Origin: CAG-791 sp963605745
Lineage (GTDB): Bacteria; Bacillota; Clostridia; Lachnospirales; Lachnospiraceae
DNA: 64,000 nt
Reading direction: 5' to 3'
Assembly: GCA_963605745.1 (NCBI GenBank)
Contig: CAVCWT010000002.1
Location: forward strand, 66,151-130,150
This document shows positions 18,545 through 26,775 of the stretch, piece after piece (positions within the stretch are counted from its first letter, which is position 1; each line of letters begins with the position of its first letter). Made by a program: the position numbers and the translations under genes. The notes below the pieces were generated by a model. That model was not told the origin of the DNA. It saw nothing but the letters and a program-made list of their open reading frames with translations, and did not search any database.

Positions 18545-18618
18545 GTCTGACACTCTCCTGTAAGCTCTGCCGACTTGCCGCCGTCTGCAAATAGATCGGC
18601 CGCAGGTCATCGATTCTT

Positions 18619-18641
18619 CTGTATTACCCGTATTAATACAG
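18619..18641. promoter_or_regulatory. Inverted repeat upstream of the efflux operon, possible operator
   Basis: CTGTATTA and TAATACAG are perfect 8-bp arms around a 7-nt spacer, in an AT-rich stretch 75 nt upstream of the adaptor GTG. Size and position fit a TetR/MarR-type operator overlapping the promoter. No regulator gene is adjacent, so this is inference. Confidence 0.45.
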
Positions 18642-18791
18642 TTAATTAATATTGCTACATTACCACACAGCTTCCATGCTGTAAAGCGGTTCCTGTTTGC
18701 GGTTAAGACACGCCCCCGCCCCGTTCACGATACGAATCACCATGCGAATCGTTGTACCAGTACAAGGTTCGTAAACAACCGGATATCGTAT

Positions 18792-19628
18792 CTATTCAGC
18801 ACCTGTCGGGCGTCCCAGCTGCCAGAATGCAACGGCACTTGCGGCCGCCACATTCAGGGAATCCACGCCGTGTGACATCGGAATCTTTACCGTATAATCA
18901 CAGGCAGCAACGGTCGATGCTAAAAGGCCGTCCCCTTCGTTTCCAAGGACAATGGCGAGCTTCTCCTCCTGAAGGAGCCTTGGATCATCGATTGCCACCG
19001 TGTCATTTTGCAGTGCCATCGCCGCCGTTCGAAAACCCATTTCATGCAGCAGATCCATTCCTTCTTCCTGCAGTCCGATATAGGTCCACGGAATCTGGAA
19101 CACCGTTCCTACGCTCACACGGATGGCCCTTCGATACAAAGGATCCGCACTCGTAGGTGTCATCAAAACCGCATCCATATGAAGCGCCGCCGCAGATCGG
19201 ATCACGGCGCCGACATTGGTGGGGTTCTCGATATTTTCCAATACAGCAATGCGCCTTGCTCCTTCGCACACCTGCCGGACAGAGGGCAGCGGCTTTCTGC
19301 GAAAGGCACATAGAATTCCTCTTGTCAGATGATACCCGGCAATTTCTGATAAAACCTCCAGCTCGGCTGTATACACCGGAATCTCGGAAGGAAGTGCCTC
19401 CAGCCTCTGCAGGATGCCGCGTCCTTCCGTTTCCAGGTAACGCGACTCCAATAAAAGCGACTCCGGCTCATAGCCGGCGTCCAAAGCCCGCTCCACGACG
19501 GTCCTGCTCTCCCCAACAAAAAGACCCAGCCGCGGCTCATAATAGTGCCGCAGCTGGTTCTCATTTAAATGCGTATAGGGAAGAAGCGCTGAATTCTCCA
19601 GATTCTCAATCTCAATGATATGAATCAC
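18792..19628 (-). CDS. TrmH/SpoU family RNA 2'-O-methyltransferase
   Basis: A 278-residue SPOUT methyltransferase. The N-terminal substrate-binding part is followed by the knotted domain with NIENPTNVGAVIRSAAA, LGNEGDGL and the closing IPMSHGVDSLNVAAASAV. Members transfer a methyl group from SAM to ribose in tRNA or rRNA; the target here is not known. The GTG at 19628 has AGGAG 5 nt upstream. A longer frame to 19754 would overlap the upstream epimerase gene and is rejected. It probably ends the his-linked transcript. Confidence 0.9.
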   Translation of the reverse strand: MIHIIEIENLENSALLPYTHLNENQLRHYYEPRLGLFVGESRTVVERALDAGYEPESLLLESRYLETEGRGILQRLEALPSEIPVYTAELEVLSEIAGYHLTRGILCAFRRKPLPSVRQVCEGARRIAVLENIENPTNVGAVIRSAAALHMDAVLMTPTSADPLYRRAIRVSVGTVFQIPWTYIGLQEEGMDLLHEMGFRTAAMALQNDTVAIDDPRLLQEEKLAIVLGNEGDGLLASTVAACDYTVKIPMSHGVDSLNVAAASAVAFWQLGRPTGAE

Positions 19629-19732
19629 AACCACTCCTGTTTTTTCGTCTCCGCGCCGCTGCAGGCAGGATCCCGACTGTGCAGACGTTTCCCACGCCGC
19701 CCGGCGCTGACGCACCGGGCTCTCTGATCCTT

Positions 19733-20605
19733 TTACGCGATCGTAATACTCCATGCAAAGGCCTTGCTCTCACCGGGCTGCAGCTCTTCGTGGTGTCCTT
19801 CCTCGTTGACGGAGTTGGCCCAGCCGTTCCAGGGCTCCATGCAGACAAAGCTCTCTGCATCCTGCTGCCATAAAACGCCATGGCCAAATGCCTTTTCATC
19901 AAAGGAAACCGTCACCTTGTGTCCGTTTCCGGAATCGGTAAAGGTCATCGGGCTCTGCACGCCGGTCAGGAAGCGAATGGACTCGCTGCCCCCTTCCTTT
20001 TTCGTCAGGGTAATCATCTCCGGTGCTGCCGGTTGTTCTCCCTTTGCATTCTCGCTGCAGGTTGCTGCCTTAATATCAAAGGAAACATTTTCCAGCTTGC
20101 TCGCTGCAAAATACGGATGGAAGCCAACACTAAACGGTAGAACCTTTGCTCCGGTATTCTCTACCGTCAAGGTCAGTTCTGCAGTATCATTCTTCAGCTC
20201 ATAGCGCATCGTCAAAAGGAAATCAAACGGATAAACGAATTTAGTCAGTCCGTTCGGCGTCAATGTCAGCTCAATGGCAGAATCCTCTGCGCTTTTTACC
20301 TGCCACGGCAGAAGGTCTGCAATGCCGTGGTTCTCAATGGGATACGCCGTACCGTCAAACAGATGCACACCACCGTCCGGCTTGCCGCAGCTCGGGAACA
20401 GAATCGGAATGGCACAGCGCGGGCGATCCGTGGACTCATAATTGCCGTCCCGAAGCCACAGGTATTCATCCCCGTCCTTGGTAAAGGAGGTCGCCATGCC
20501 GCCCTTTTCCGGCGTTACCGTGAGCGCATAGGCTCCGTCTGTCAGTGTTAATGTCTGATAGTTTGCACCGTTTTTGTCATAAATTCCTTTTGTCAATGCT
20601 GCCAT
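19733..20605 (-). CDS. Aldose 1-epimerase family protein (LacX/YeaD-like)
   Basis: A 290-residue protein of the galactose mutarotase fold. RPRCAIPILFPSCGK, ENHGIADLLPW and SVGFHPYFA carry the His residues used for sugar ring opening in this family. It is closer to the LacX-like or hexose-6-phosphate mutarotase branch than to GalM, so its sugar is unknown. It lies 23 nt downstream of hisIE, with a GAGGGG site, and is probably co-transcribed with the his genes. A metabolic link is not evident. Confidence 0.88.
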   Translation of the reverse strand: MAALTKGIYDKNGANYQTLTLTDGAYALTVTPEKGGMATSFTKDGDEYLWLRDGNYESTDRPRCAIPILFPSCGKPDGGVHLFDGTAYPIENHGIADLLPWQVKSAEDSAIELTLTPNGLTKFVYPFDFLLTMRYELKNDTAELTLTVENTGAKVLPFSVGFHPYFAASKLENVSFDIKAATCSENAKGEQPAAPEMITLTKKEGGSESIRFLTGVQSPMTFTDSGNGHKVTVSFDEKAFGHGVLWQQDAESFVCMEPWNGWANSVNEEGHHEELQPGESKAFAWSITIA

Positions 20606-20628
20606 GTTATTCCCCTCGCTTTTCTTTT

Positions 20629-21933
20629 CTATTCCTCTTTGGCCCGGCGAACGAGCTCATCTGTGACATCCTTCCAGGAGATCCCCTTTTGGGCCATCAC
20701 AACCATCAGATGATACATCAGATCCGAGACCTCATAGACGGTCTCGACAGGATCCGGATTTTTGGCGGCGATTACGATCTCCGTGCACTCTTCGCCCAGC
20801 TTTTTGAGCATCTTATCAAGGCCCTTATCAAACAGATAATTGGTATAGGAGCCTTCCTTCGGATGGTCCCTTCGGTCAATAATCGTCTGATAATCCCGTT
20901 CTAATACCTTCATCGGATCAATCCCTGTATCTTCCTTTAATACGAGATCCTGCTGGAAGAAACAGGAATGATTACCAGTATGGCAGGCAGCTCCTACCTG
21001 ATCCACCCTGGCCAGCAAGGTATCCAGATCACAGTCTGCCGTCAGGGACCGAACATACTGGAAATGTCCGCTGGTCTCTCCCTTTAGCCACAGCTCCTTC
21101 CTGCTCCTTGACCAGTAGGTCATCCGCCCGGTGGAGACCGTCTCGTTATAGGCCTCCTCATTCATGTAGGCAACCATGAGAACATCCCCCGTCGATGCCT
21201 CCTGCACAACCACCGGCAGGAGTCCTTGCGGATCCTTTTTAAAATCCTCCCAGGCAAATTTAGCCTGATGCACTGCAACATACATGCCATTCTCGCGGCA
21301 GAGCTTTTTCAGATCTGCGATCTGGCTGATATTGTCATTGATGGCGTTTCCCGAGAGTCCGCTGACGCTCTTCAACTCTCCGAATTTCAGCACCTTGTCC
21401 AGCGAAATCTCCGGCAATGTCAGAATCGATGGAACCTCTTCAATCTTGAGTGCTTCCCGGACATCCGTCTCATCAATAAGAATCAGCTCGTCCACATAAT
21501 TGACAATGGCTTCTTTGTGGCGATTGATGTCCTCTGCTTCGCGGTAGCAGGCTGCAATCTTGTCCTTGCCAAACCGCTCTGCTGCCTCCTTGAGCATCTC
21601 CACATTGCTGTCCTTGGAATAATTCAGAGCTGCCTTGGCGCAGCCGGCATAAATCAGTTTCTTGACGTCCTCGAGCCGGTTCACATGTCCTGCTCCGTAG
21701 ATCGGAATGCGAACTTTCTCGCAGATCTGACGAATGAGTCCGATGGATTCCTCATGCTGGGCATCATCCTTGGACTGATCGAATAAAATGATGGCATCCA
21801 CGCCGCCCTCTGCATATCTTTCAGCAAGAGCCACCGGATCCTCACTGACAACGGTAGGATCGGTGAGACTCCTCGTTGCCTTTCCTTCCTTCAGATAGAT
21901 GCAAGCAACAAACTTTTTCACTTCCTGTTCCAT
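20629..21933 (-). CDS. hisIE: HisIE bifunctional enzyme with N-terminal HisA/HisF-like barrel
   Basis: 434 residues in three parts. Residues 1-220 resemble a HisA/HisF TIM barrel, but the motif that should carry the first catalytic Asp reads VACIYLKEG, and the second site reads AACYREAED, so the barrel looks non-catalytic. Residues about 225-330 are phosphoribosyl-AMP cyclohydrolase (YWSRSRKELWLKGETSG; zinc ligands in DCDLDTLL and CHTGNHSC). Residues about 335-434 are phosphoribosyl-ATP pyrophosphatase (GSYTNYLF, KLGEECTEIVIAAK). It catalyses steps two and three of histidine synthesis. GGGGAG precedes the ATG. Confidence 0.93.
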   Translation of the reverse strand: MEQEVKKFVACIYLKEGKATRSLTDPTVVSEDPVALAERYAEGGVDAIILFDQSKDDAQHEESIGLIRQICEKVRIPIYGAGHVNRLEDVKKLIYAGCAKAALNYSKDSNVEMLKEAAERFGKDKIAACYREAEDINRHKEAIVNYVDELILIDETDVREALKIEEVPSILTLPEISLDKVLKFGELKSVSGLSGNAINDNISQIADLKKLCRENGMYVAVHQAKFAWEDFKKDPQGLLPVVVQEASTGDVLMVAYMNEEAYNETVSTGRMTYWSRSRKELWLKGETSGHFQYVRSLTADCDLDTLLARVDQVGAACHTGNHSCFFQQDLVLKEDTGIDPMKVLERDYQTIIDRRDHPKEGSYTNYLFDKGLDKMLKKLGEECTEIVIAAKNPDPVETVYEVSDLMYHLMVVMAQKGISWKDVTDELVRRAKEE

Positions 21934-21968
21934 CGGACCATACTCCCCTTCTCAATCGATATCCTTGA

Positions 21969-22565
21969 TTATAGCTTACCTTTCGTGCTGAGTACATCCT
22001 CAATCCGAGGATCCGTCTGCGTTGCCATATCCAAAGCCTTGGAAAAGGCCTTGAACATCGCCTCAATCATGTGATGCGCATTCGTGCCTTCCAGAATTCT
22101 AAAATGCAGATTCATCCCAGCCGCATAGCTGACCGAATAGAAAAATTCCCGAACGAGCTGCGTATCCAGTCCGCCAACCATGGGGACGGATTCGTATTTT
22201 TCCCCGCCGGAGAGGACAAAATACGGCCGGTCGCACAGATCAACGGCGCAAACCACCAGGGCTTCGTCCATCGGCAGGATAAAATATCCGTAGCGGCGTA
22301 TTCCTTTTTTATCCCCGACGGCCTTTTTGATTGCCTCTCCCAGAACGATACCGCAGTCCTCTACGCTGTGATGGCCATCCACCTCCAGATCGCCCTTAAT
22401 CTTGACGTCCAGGTCAAAAAGACCGTGCCTTGTGAAGGCATCCATCATATGGTCCATAAAGCCAATGCCGGTATCAATCTGTGCCTTGCCGCTGCCGTCG
22501 AGCTCCAGCTCCAGGGTAATATCTGTTTCTCCTGTTGTACGGGTGATCTGCGCTTTGCGACTCAT
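21969..22565 (-). CDS. hisB: Imidazoleglycerol-phosphate dehydratase
   Basis: A 198-residue enzyme for the sixth step of histidine synthesis. The Mn-binding motifs GFMDHMMDAFTRH, DGHHSVED and GTNAHHMIEA are intact. The ATG at 22565 has GGAGG 5 nt upstream and gives the normal family length; a longer acidic frame to 22622 is less likely. It lacks the HisN phosphatase domain of the enteric fusion. It sits between hisD and hisIE. Confidence 0.96.
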   Translation of the reverse strand: MSRKAQITRTTGETDITLELELDGSGKAQIDTGIGFMDHMMDAFTRHGLFDLDVKIKGDLEVDGHHSVEDCGIVLGEAIKKAVGDKKGIRRYGYFILPMDEALVVCAVDLCDRPYFVLSGGEKYESVPMVGGLDTQLVREFFYSVSYAAGMNLHFRILEGTNAHHMIEAMFKAFSKALDMATQTDPRIEDVLSTKGKL

Positions 22566-22636
22566 CCTAACCTCCGATCCGCGATCTTCTGAATCGTCAT
22601 CTGTTCCTGTATCATCATTCATCGCCCATTATTTTC

Positions 22637-23932
22637 CTATTTTCCATCAAAACGGACTGCGATGGAGTTGGCATGAGCTGTCAGTCCCTCGTTTTTGGCG
22701 AAGAGCTCAATATCCTCATGCACCTTTTCCAGTGCAGACCTCGAGTAGGATATGATGCTGGTCTTTTTCACGAACTGGTCCACCCCAAGCGGTGAGAAAA
22801 ATCGAGCCGTACCGTTGGTCGGCAGAATGTGATTGGGGCCTGCATAGTAGTCTCCGAGAGGCTCCGAGGAATAACTGCCGAGGAAGATTGCACCGGCATT
22901 TTTGATCTTGGTCATCACTTCAAAGGCATCCTTTGTCACAATCTCCATGTGCTCGGAGGCAATGGCATTGGCCGCACCGATGATATCATCCATCGTTTCT
23001 CCGACAAAGGCGTAGCCGTAATTATCCAAAGACTGCTGCATGATTTCTGAGCGCTCTAACTGCTCCAGGAAACGGTCCACCTCTTCGGAAACCTTTTCCG
23101 CAAAGGTTCTCGACGTTGTCAGGAGAATGGAGGACGCCAGAGGATCGTGCTCTGCCTGCGAGAGGAGGTCTGCTGCAATGTATCTGGGATCTGCGGTCTC
23201 ATCGGCAATGACAAGGATTTCGGAAGGCCCTGCCACCGAATCAATGCCGGTAATGCCAAAGCAGGCCTTTTTAGCCAGGGCGACATAGATGTTGCCGGGG
23301 CCTGTTATTTTGTCTACCTTCGGAATGGACTCCGTGCCATAGGCCATAGCTGCAATGGCCTGTGCGCCGCCAACCTTGTAGATCTCATCCGCCCCTGCAA
23401 TATCTGCAGCAACAAGAGACCCTGCCGGGGCTTTCCCTTCGGCATTCGGAGGCGTGCACATGATGATACGCTCGACCCCTGCCACCTTTGCCGGGATAAT
23501 ATTCATCAGAACGCTGGAAGGATATACCGCTCTTCCACCCGGCACGTAGCAGCCGGACACCTCGATCGGTGTCACCTTCTGTCCCAGAATGGAGCCGTCC
23601 TCCTTTGTGGTGATCCAGCTGTTGGTCAGCTGCTTGGCATGATATTCCCGGATGTTGGCTGCCGCCCGTTTCATCACAGCAACAAACTCCGGATCAAGCT
23701 CCTTATAGGCGTCCTCAATCTCCTTACGGGAAACGCGCACCGTTTCCTTCGTGAGTTTGCAGTGATCGAACTGCTCCTCATAATCAAAAACCGCGGCATC
23801 ACCCTCTGCCTGCACTCTTGCAATAATGGCATCGACGGCAGCCTGCTGGGCCTTGTAGCTGGCAGGATTTCTGCCCTTTAAGAGCTCGAGGAGCTCGGTC
23901 TGTGACTGTTTGGTAAGTGTTGCAATTCTCAT
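22637..23932 (-). CDS. hisD: Histidinol dehydrogenase
   Basis: A 431-residue NAD-dependent zinc enzyme for the last two oxidations of histidine synthesis. Recognisable motifs are VSGCYVPGGRAVYPSSVLMN, KVGGAQAIAAMAYGTESIP, DKITGPGN, the metal ligands in SQAEHDP, and a late GPNHILPT. GGAAGGAA precedes the ATG. A 240-nt spacer with a long hairpin element (23987-24164) separates it from hisG. Confidence 0.98.
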   Translation of the reverse strand: MRIATLTKQSQTELLELLKGRNPASYKAQQAAVDAIIARVQAEGDAAVFDYEEQFDHCKLTKETVRVSRKEIEDAYKELDPEFVAVMKRAAANIREYHAKQLTNSWITTKEDGSILGQKVTPIEVSGCYVPGGRAVYPSSVLMNIIPAKVAGVERIIMCTPPNAEGKAPAGSLVAADIAGADEIYKVGGAQAIAAMAYGTESIPKVDKITGPGNIYVALAKKACFGITGIDSVAGPSEILVIADETADPRYIAADLLSQAEHDPLASSILLTTSRTFAEKVSEEVDRFLEQLERSEIMQQSLDNYGYAFVGETMDDIIGAANAIASEHMEIVTKDAFEVMTKIKNAGAIFLGSYSSEPLGDYYAGPNHILPTNGTARFFSPLGVDQFVKKTSIISYSRSALEKVHEDIELFAKNEGLTAHANSIAVRFDGK

Positions 23933-23986
23933 ATCCGTTCCTTCCTTCTGCGTTGTTCAGGCATTTCTCAGGCATTACGATGTCGT

Positions 23987-24164
23987 TCACACGCCTGCCA
24001 CTGGCGGGTCCTGGCGGAGATGTCCGCTGCTGGGACGCCTCGCGGCTCCGTTCGCAAGACCTAGTGGTACTAAGCTCACAAAATACGTTCGCAAGTACCA
24101 AGGCTTGCGAAAGGCCCTGCAGCCGGACATTCTACCGCCACCCTGCCAGTGGCAGGCGTGTGAG
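23987..24164. repeat. Long-hairpin intergenic element (TGTCCG family), copy 2, inside the his cluster
   Basis: Outer arms CACACGCCTGCCACTGGC (from 23988) and GCCAGTGGCAGGCGTGTG (24145-24162) are perfectly complementary. Inside them GGCGGAGATGTCCG pairs with CGGACATTCTACCGCC, and CGCAAGACCTAGTGGTACT pairs loosely with AGTACCAAGGCTTGCG. The whole can fold into one hairpin of about 178 nt between hisG and hisD. Confidence 0.88.
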
Positions 24165-24175
24165 CGGAATTAAAT

Positions 24176-24829
24176 TCAGGCATTTTTCGGTAATGCAGCA
24201 CGTACAGCTGCGATCAGCTCACGGATTCGTTCCTGCTTCATCTGCATGCTGACCTGATTGACGATCATTCTCGCTGAGAGGTCGCAGACGGTTTCCAGGA
24301 CCTCCAGTCCGTTGGCCTTTAAGGTTGATCCTGTTTCCACGATGTCGACGATGACATCGGAAAGACCCACCACAGGTCCCAGCTCCACAGAGCCGTTCAG
24401 CTTGATGATATCGACGGTCTGATGTTTTTCATGATAAAAGTAATCTCTGGCAATGGCAGGATATTTGGACGCCACGCGGATCATTTCATGGTGCTGCAGT
24501 TTTTCCCTGGCACTCTCCGGTCCTGCCACGCACATGCGGCATTTTCCAAAGCCAAGGTCCAGCACCTCGTAGGCACGCCTCTGTTCCTCCAGAATAATGT
24601 CAGAGCCAACAACACCGATGTCTGCCGCTCCGCGCTCCACATAGGTTGGAACATCCGGACCCTTGGACAAAAAGAAATTCAGTCCCTGCTCCTTGTTGCG
24701 AAAGATCAGCTTTCTGGTGTCCTCCTTCATTTCCTCGCAGGAAAATCCGGCACGTTCAAAGAGCTCCATGGTCTTATCTGCCAGCCGCCCTTTTGTTAAT
24801 GCAATGGTTAATTCTGTACGTTCCGCCAT
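24176..24829 (-). CDS. hisG: ATP phosphoribosyltransferase catalytic subunit, short form
   Basis: A 217-residue short HisG, the first committed step of histidine synthesis. It has TIALTKGRLADK, GAADIGVVGSDII and the PRPP loop DIVETGSTLKANGL. It lacks the C-terminal regulatory domain of long HisG, so it needs HisZ, which is encoded just upstream (10-nt gap). TAGGAGA precedes the ATG. Confidence 0.97.
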   Translation of the reverse strand: MAERTELTIALTKGRLADKTMELFERAGFSCEEMKEDTRKLIFRNKEQGLNFFLSKGPDVPTYVERGAADIGVVGSDIILEEQRRAYEVLDLGFGKCRMCVAGPESAREKLQHHEMIRVASKYPAIARDYFYHEKHQTVDIIKLNGSVELGPVVGLSDVIVDIVETGSTLKANGLEVLETVCDLSARMIVNQVSMQMKQERIRELIAAVRAALPKNA

Positions 24830-24838
24830 ATTCTTCTC

Positions 24839-25966
24839 CTACTGCCGCTCGGGCACCAACGCGATCCGCCTTCCGGCTTTTCTGGCCTTCTGCACTTTGG
24901 CGAGCATTTCAGCATAGTTGTCTGCATTATAGGTCACGCGTTCTGCCGAAGACTGCACCAAAGGGCCGACATTCTGCGACCGCATCGCCTCCATCAGGGT
25001 ATCAATCTGGAACATAAAGCCAATGGCCGGGGCCTCCTTGCCGAACTGTGCGAGCAAGGTATCATATCGTCCGCCCGAGGCAACCTGATCACCGACGCCA
25101 TAGGTATACGCCTTGAACAAAATCCCCGTGTAATACCGATAGCTCGAGAGCAAGGTCAGATCAAAGCTGATGTATTTTTCATAGCCGTAGAGCCGCAGCA
25201 GTCCGTAAACCTCCATCAGGCGGCGAATGGCTGCCGCTGCCGTTTCATTGGGTGCCGACTCCAGAAGGTCCCCCAGCTCCTCATCATTTCCTGCAAGATT
25301 CGTTAGCTGCAGGAACTGATTGGCAATATTCTCCTCTATATTCCGACTCTCCAGGAGATTTTCTGCGGCAAAATAATTCTTCCCGGAAATGTATTCCCGG
25401 AGTGCGCTCTCCGTCTCCTCATCTAGTCCTGCTGCCTCGCAGACACCGCGGAAATACTCCACATTGCCTACGGTAATCTGGAACTGATCCAGTCCTGCAT
25501 GCAAGAGTGCCTCGATCAGGAGCGCCAGCATCTCTGCGTCTGCAAAGACAGAGGCATCATTGATGCACTCCGCCCCCATCTGGGTGGATTCTTTCAGCTT
25601 GCCCTGCAGATTGGAGGAGTTGGTAAAGGCGCTTCCCTGATAACAAAACCGCATCGGCGCTGTCTCGTCCATAAAATATTTGGCCGCGCAGCGCGCCACC
25701 GACGGCGTAAAGTCCGGCCGCAGCACCAGCGTATTCCCATCCTTATCAAAAAACTTGTACAGTTCCCTGGACGGGGTGGTTCCGATCTGCCTCGAAAATA
25801 CATCAAAAAATTCAAAAGTCGGTGTCTTAATATCCTCATAGCCATAGCGGTGCATCGTCTCCCCGATGGCTGCCAGCACCGTCTCATACTGCGCATAGTC
25901 TGCACCGTAATGATCCCACAATCCTTCCGGTGTATGCAGGAGCTCCTGCTTGCTCTGATTATTCAT
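24839..25966 (-). CDS. hisZ: ATP phosphoribosyltransferase regulatory subunit
   Basis: A 375-residue HisRS-like paralogue that activates short HisG and confers histidine feedback. It has TPEGLWDHYG, a class II core (LVLRPDFTPSVAR, MRFCYQGSAF) and the HisRS-type SFDLTLLSSYRYYTGILF and GGRYDTLL. It ends soon after the catalytic-like core, with no anticodon-binding domain. The ATG at 25966 follows GGGGAGGA; the longer frame to 26041 runs into the promoter region. First gene of the his cluster. Confidence 0.95.
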   Translation of the reverse strand: MNNQSKQELLHTPEGLWDHYGADYAQYETVLAAIGETMHRYGYEDIKTPTFEFFDVFSRQIGTTPSRELYKFFDKDGNTLVLRPDFTPSVARCAAKYFMDETAPMRFCYQGSAFTNSSNLQGKLKESTQMGAECINDASVFADAEMLALLIEALLHAGLDQFQITVGNVEYFRGVCEAAGLDEETESALREYISGKNYFAAENLLESRNIEENIANQFLQLTNLAGNDEELGDLLESAPNETAAAAIRRLMEVYGLLRLYGYEKYISFDLTLLSSYRYYTGILFKAYTYGVGDQVASGGRYDTLLAQFGKEAPAIGFMFQIDTLMEAMRSQNVGPLVQSSAERVTYNADNYAEMLAKVQKARKAGRRIALVPERQ

Positions 25967-26014
25967 ATTCCTCCCCATCCTTGCGCAGGATACCAAATTG
26001 CGTTGGCACTTTAG

Positions 26015-26065
26015 CACTGCGCAGTGATATCTTATTACCATAATAAACCATAGAGACTATACCAA
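26015..26065 (-). promoter_or_regulatory. Putative his promoter with overlapping palindromes
   Basis: On the minus strand TTGGTA (26065-26060) and TATGGT (26042-26037) are 17 bp apart. The -10 lies inside the inverted repeat TTATTA-CCA-TAATAA (26032-26046). A perfect 12-bp palindrome CACTGCGCAGTG lies just downstream (26015-26026). This is consistent with a repressor-controlled promoter for hisZGD-B-IE. No T-box or His-rich leader peptide was seen. Confidence 0.45.
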
Positions 26066-26139
26066 ACCACCGCTCCGCTGTCAAACTGCCGGATTGAATC
26101 TGCTGTCCGCACATCAGCCAGAAGCGGGGCGACGCCAAC

Positions 26140-26670
26140 CTACCGTTCCGAGATATCCTTGTTGATCATCTCCAGGTACGGCACCATGATCCCGGGGCGC
26201 TTTGGCAGAATATAGGTCTGATCCAGTTCATCGAAGCGAAAGCTCTTGCGTCCGCCTGCCTCCATGCGTTCCCAGAACGGCAGGAAATTCCGAAACGGCA
26301 GATAATAATAGAGGTCCATTCCGGTGTAGTAGATCAGAAAAAACGCAACTCCGTCCTGTTTTTCAAACCTTTGCATGAAATCCACCTGATGGGGATGAAT
26401 ATTCTGGAGGGCGAAGGTCGATGTTTTGGCTTCCTTGGCATCAAAACAGACCGGATACCCCTGCACAACCCCGATGTAATCTACCGTACTTTTCTGTTCA
26501 AAATAGGCCAGCGTGATGTGCCTGCTCTCTTTGTCCAGCTGAATCGGGGTAATCGGGGTCGGGATTTTCTGAATCAGACAAAGGCTCTGCTCTTTGTAGC
26601 TGTCATTGGTTCTGTTGATTTCTTCTTCGAAAAGAGAGCCGCGAAGGCCTCTTGAGTTCCAGGTTGCCAT
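26140..26670 (-). CDS. recU: Holliday junction resolvase RecU
   Basis: A 176-residue Firmicutes resolvase. The catalytic core VDYIGVVQGYPVCFDAKEAK contains the family Asp/Glu/Lys cluster, followed by HPHQVDFMQRFEKQDGVAFFLI and FDELDQ. It cuts four-way junctions made by RecA and RuvAB, whose genes are elsewhere in this window. It is preceded by the RluA-type gene and followed by the his promoter region. Confidence 0.95.
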   Translation of the reverse strand: MATWNSRGLRGSLFEEEINRTNDSYKEQSLCLIQKIPTPITPIQLDKESRHITLAYFEQKSTVDYIGVVQGYPVCFDAKEAKTSTFALQNIHPHQVDFMQRFEKQDGVAFFLIYYTGMDLYYYLPFRNFLPFWERMEAGGRKSFRFDELDQTYILPKRPGIMVPYLEMINKDISER

Positions 26671-26730
26671 TACTGCCTCTGCCTTTCCTGTACACTTTTC
26701 CTTTCATGATAAGCCATTCCTTTGCATTCC

Positions 26731-26753
26731 CGATACTGCGTTTGCAAAATAGC
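26731..26753. repeat. CGTTTGCAAAATA-type dispersed repeat (family B), single copy
   Basis: CGATACTGCGTTTGCAAAATAGC resembles the repeats at 56745-56800 and 58513-58556. It is in the 105-nt spacer between the recU start and the pseudouridine synthase stop. Confidence 0.5.
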
Positions 26754-26775
26754 CGTTCCAATCATGCCAGACAAA

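Noticed and set aside
18757..18777. Promoter or operator for the TrmH gene region
   Set aside because: The sequence matches the family B repeat and lies downstream, not upstream, of the TrmH gene.
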